NCBI GenBank assembly: GCA_012798155.1
Contig: JAAZNR010000692.1
Coordinates: 1-5,554, forward strand
Direction of reading: 5' to 3'
Length of the DNA stretch: 5,554 nucleotides
Source: Thermogutta sp.
Lineage (GTDB): Bacteria; Planctomycetota; Planctomycetia; Pirellulales; Thermoguttaceae
The position numbers were made by a program, and so were the translations under genes. Numbering within the stretch: position 1 is the first letter of the stretch; every line of letters starts with the position of its first letter. Below, piece after piece: positions 5,405 to 5,554 of the stretch. The notes under the pieces are model-generated. The model saw only the letters and a program-made list of their open reading frames with translations. It was not told the origin of the DNA and searched no databases.

Positions 5405-5554
5405 GATGCGGCGGCGAACGTCTTCGCATAACTCCCGGGTCTGGCCTTCATCGGGCGACTCCGCAATCACGCGGACGATGGGTTCGGTATTGCTGGGGCG
5501 GAGCAGCACCCAGCGATCCGGCCAGTCCAGACGAAGCCCGTCGAGCCGATCCGC
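5378..5554 (-). CDS. Phosphohexomutase (phosphoglucosamine/phosphomannomutase family), C-terminal fragment
   Basis: The minus-strand frame is open from the right edge (base 5554) to TGA at 5380-5378 and encodes the last 58 residues of a longer protein. It reads DGLRLDWPDRWVLLRPSNTEP and IVRVIAESPDEGQTREL, followed by a closing amphipathic helix. This is domain IV of the alpha-D-phosphohexomutase family. The RPSNTEP loop binds the phosphate of the sugar substrate during 1,6-phosphate transfer, and the sequence after it is the usual strand and helix. The loop has Asn where many GlmM proteins have Gly (RxSGTEP), a variant also seen in phosphomannomutases, so GlmM (glucosamine-6-P to glucosamine-1-P, cell-envelope precursors) and a mannose or glucose phosphomutase are both possible. 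The catalytic serine domain is outside the window. A hairpin at 5320-5361 probably ends its transcript. Confidence 0.88.
   Translation of the reverse strand, partial: ADRLDGLRLDWPDRWVLLRPSNTEPIVRVIAESPDEGQTRELCEDVRRRIEGFLGAAG

Noticed and set aside
4754..5431. 225-codon plus-strand frame across the mnmA 5' end, repeats and hexomutase end
   Set aside because: It is antisense to two recognised genes and crosses the tandem repeats; composition is not protein-like.

Overview
The window is GC-rich and contains no complete plus-strand gene. It reads as ordinary chromosome from a Planctomycetes-type bacterium. The clues are the enlarged, cysteine-containing linker between the first two parts of MnmA, a two-half MMPL/RND transporter with an SR-D-L-rich N-terminus, long leaders between genes, and weak or absent Shine-Dalgarno sequences. 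This assignment is inference from protein style, not from a marker gene.

Layout, left to right. Bases 1-201 (plus strand) are the last 66 codons, including the stop, of a DDE transposase whose body lies outside the window. Bases 202-529 hold no gene, only two stem-loops. The second, at about 438-465, is the likely end of the convergent transporter transcript. Bases 530-3523 (minus) encode a 997-residue RND-superfamily transporter related to the MMPL/HpnN group. Bases 3524-3877 form a long, structured leader with a recognisable promoter (-35 at 3782-3787, -10 at 3758-3763), a 14-bp stem starting almost at the predicted transcription start, and a tandem duplication next to the ribosome-binding site. 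Bases 3878-5002 (minus) encode tRNA-specific 2-thiouridylase MnmA. Bases 5003-5377 are non-coding, with three AT-rich tandem repeats directly against the mnmA start and several hairpins. Bases 5378-5554 (minus) are the C-terminal end of a phosphohexomutase (GlmM or phosphomannomutase type) that continues past the right edge.

The three minus-strand genes point the same way but have gaps of about 350-375 bases, each with its own hairpins and candidate promoter, so they look like neighbouring single-gene units rather than a tight operon. Their roles are amino-sugar or sugar-phosphate metabolism, tRNA wobble-uridine thiolation, and export of a hydrophobic substrate. They have no obvious shared pathway.

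I did not find a new defence, mobile or biosynthetic system. The most unusual signals are non-coding. Short tandem duplications of about 18-28 bp sit at four of the minus-strand gene boundaries: the transporter start, the mnmA stop, the mnmA start and the hexomutase stop. In addition, the transporter mRNA is predicted to begin with a strong bulged hairpin.
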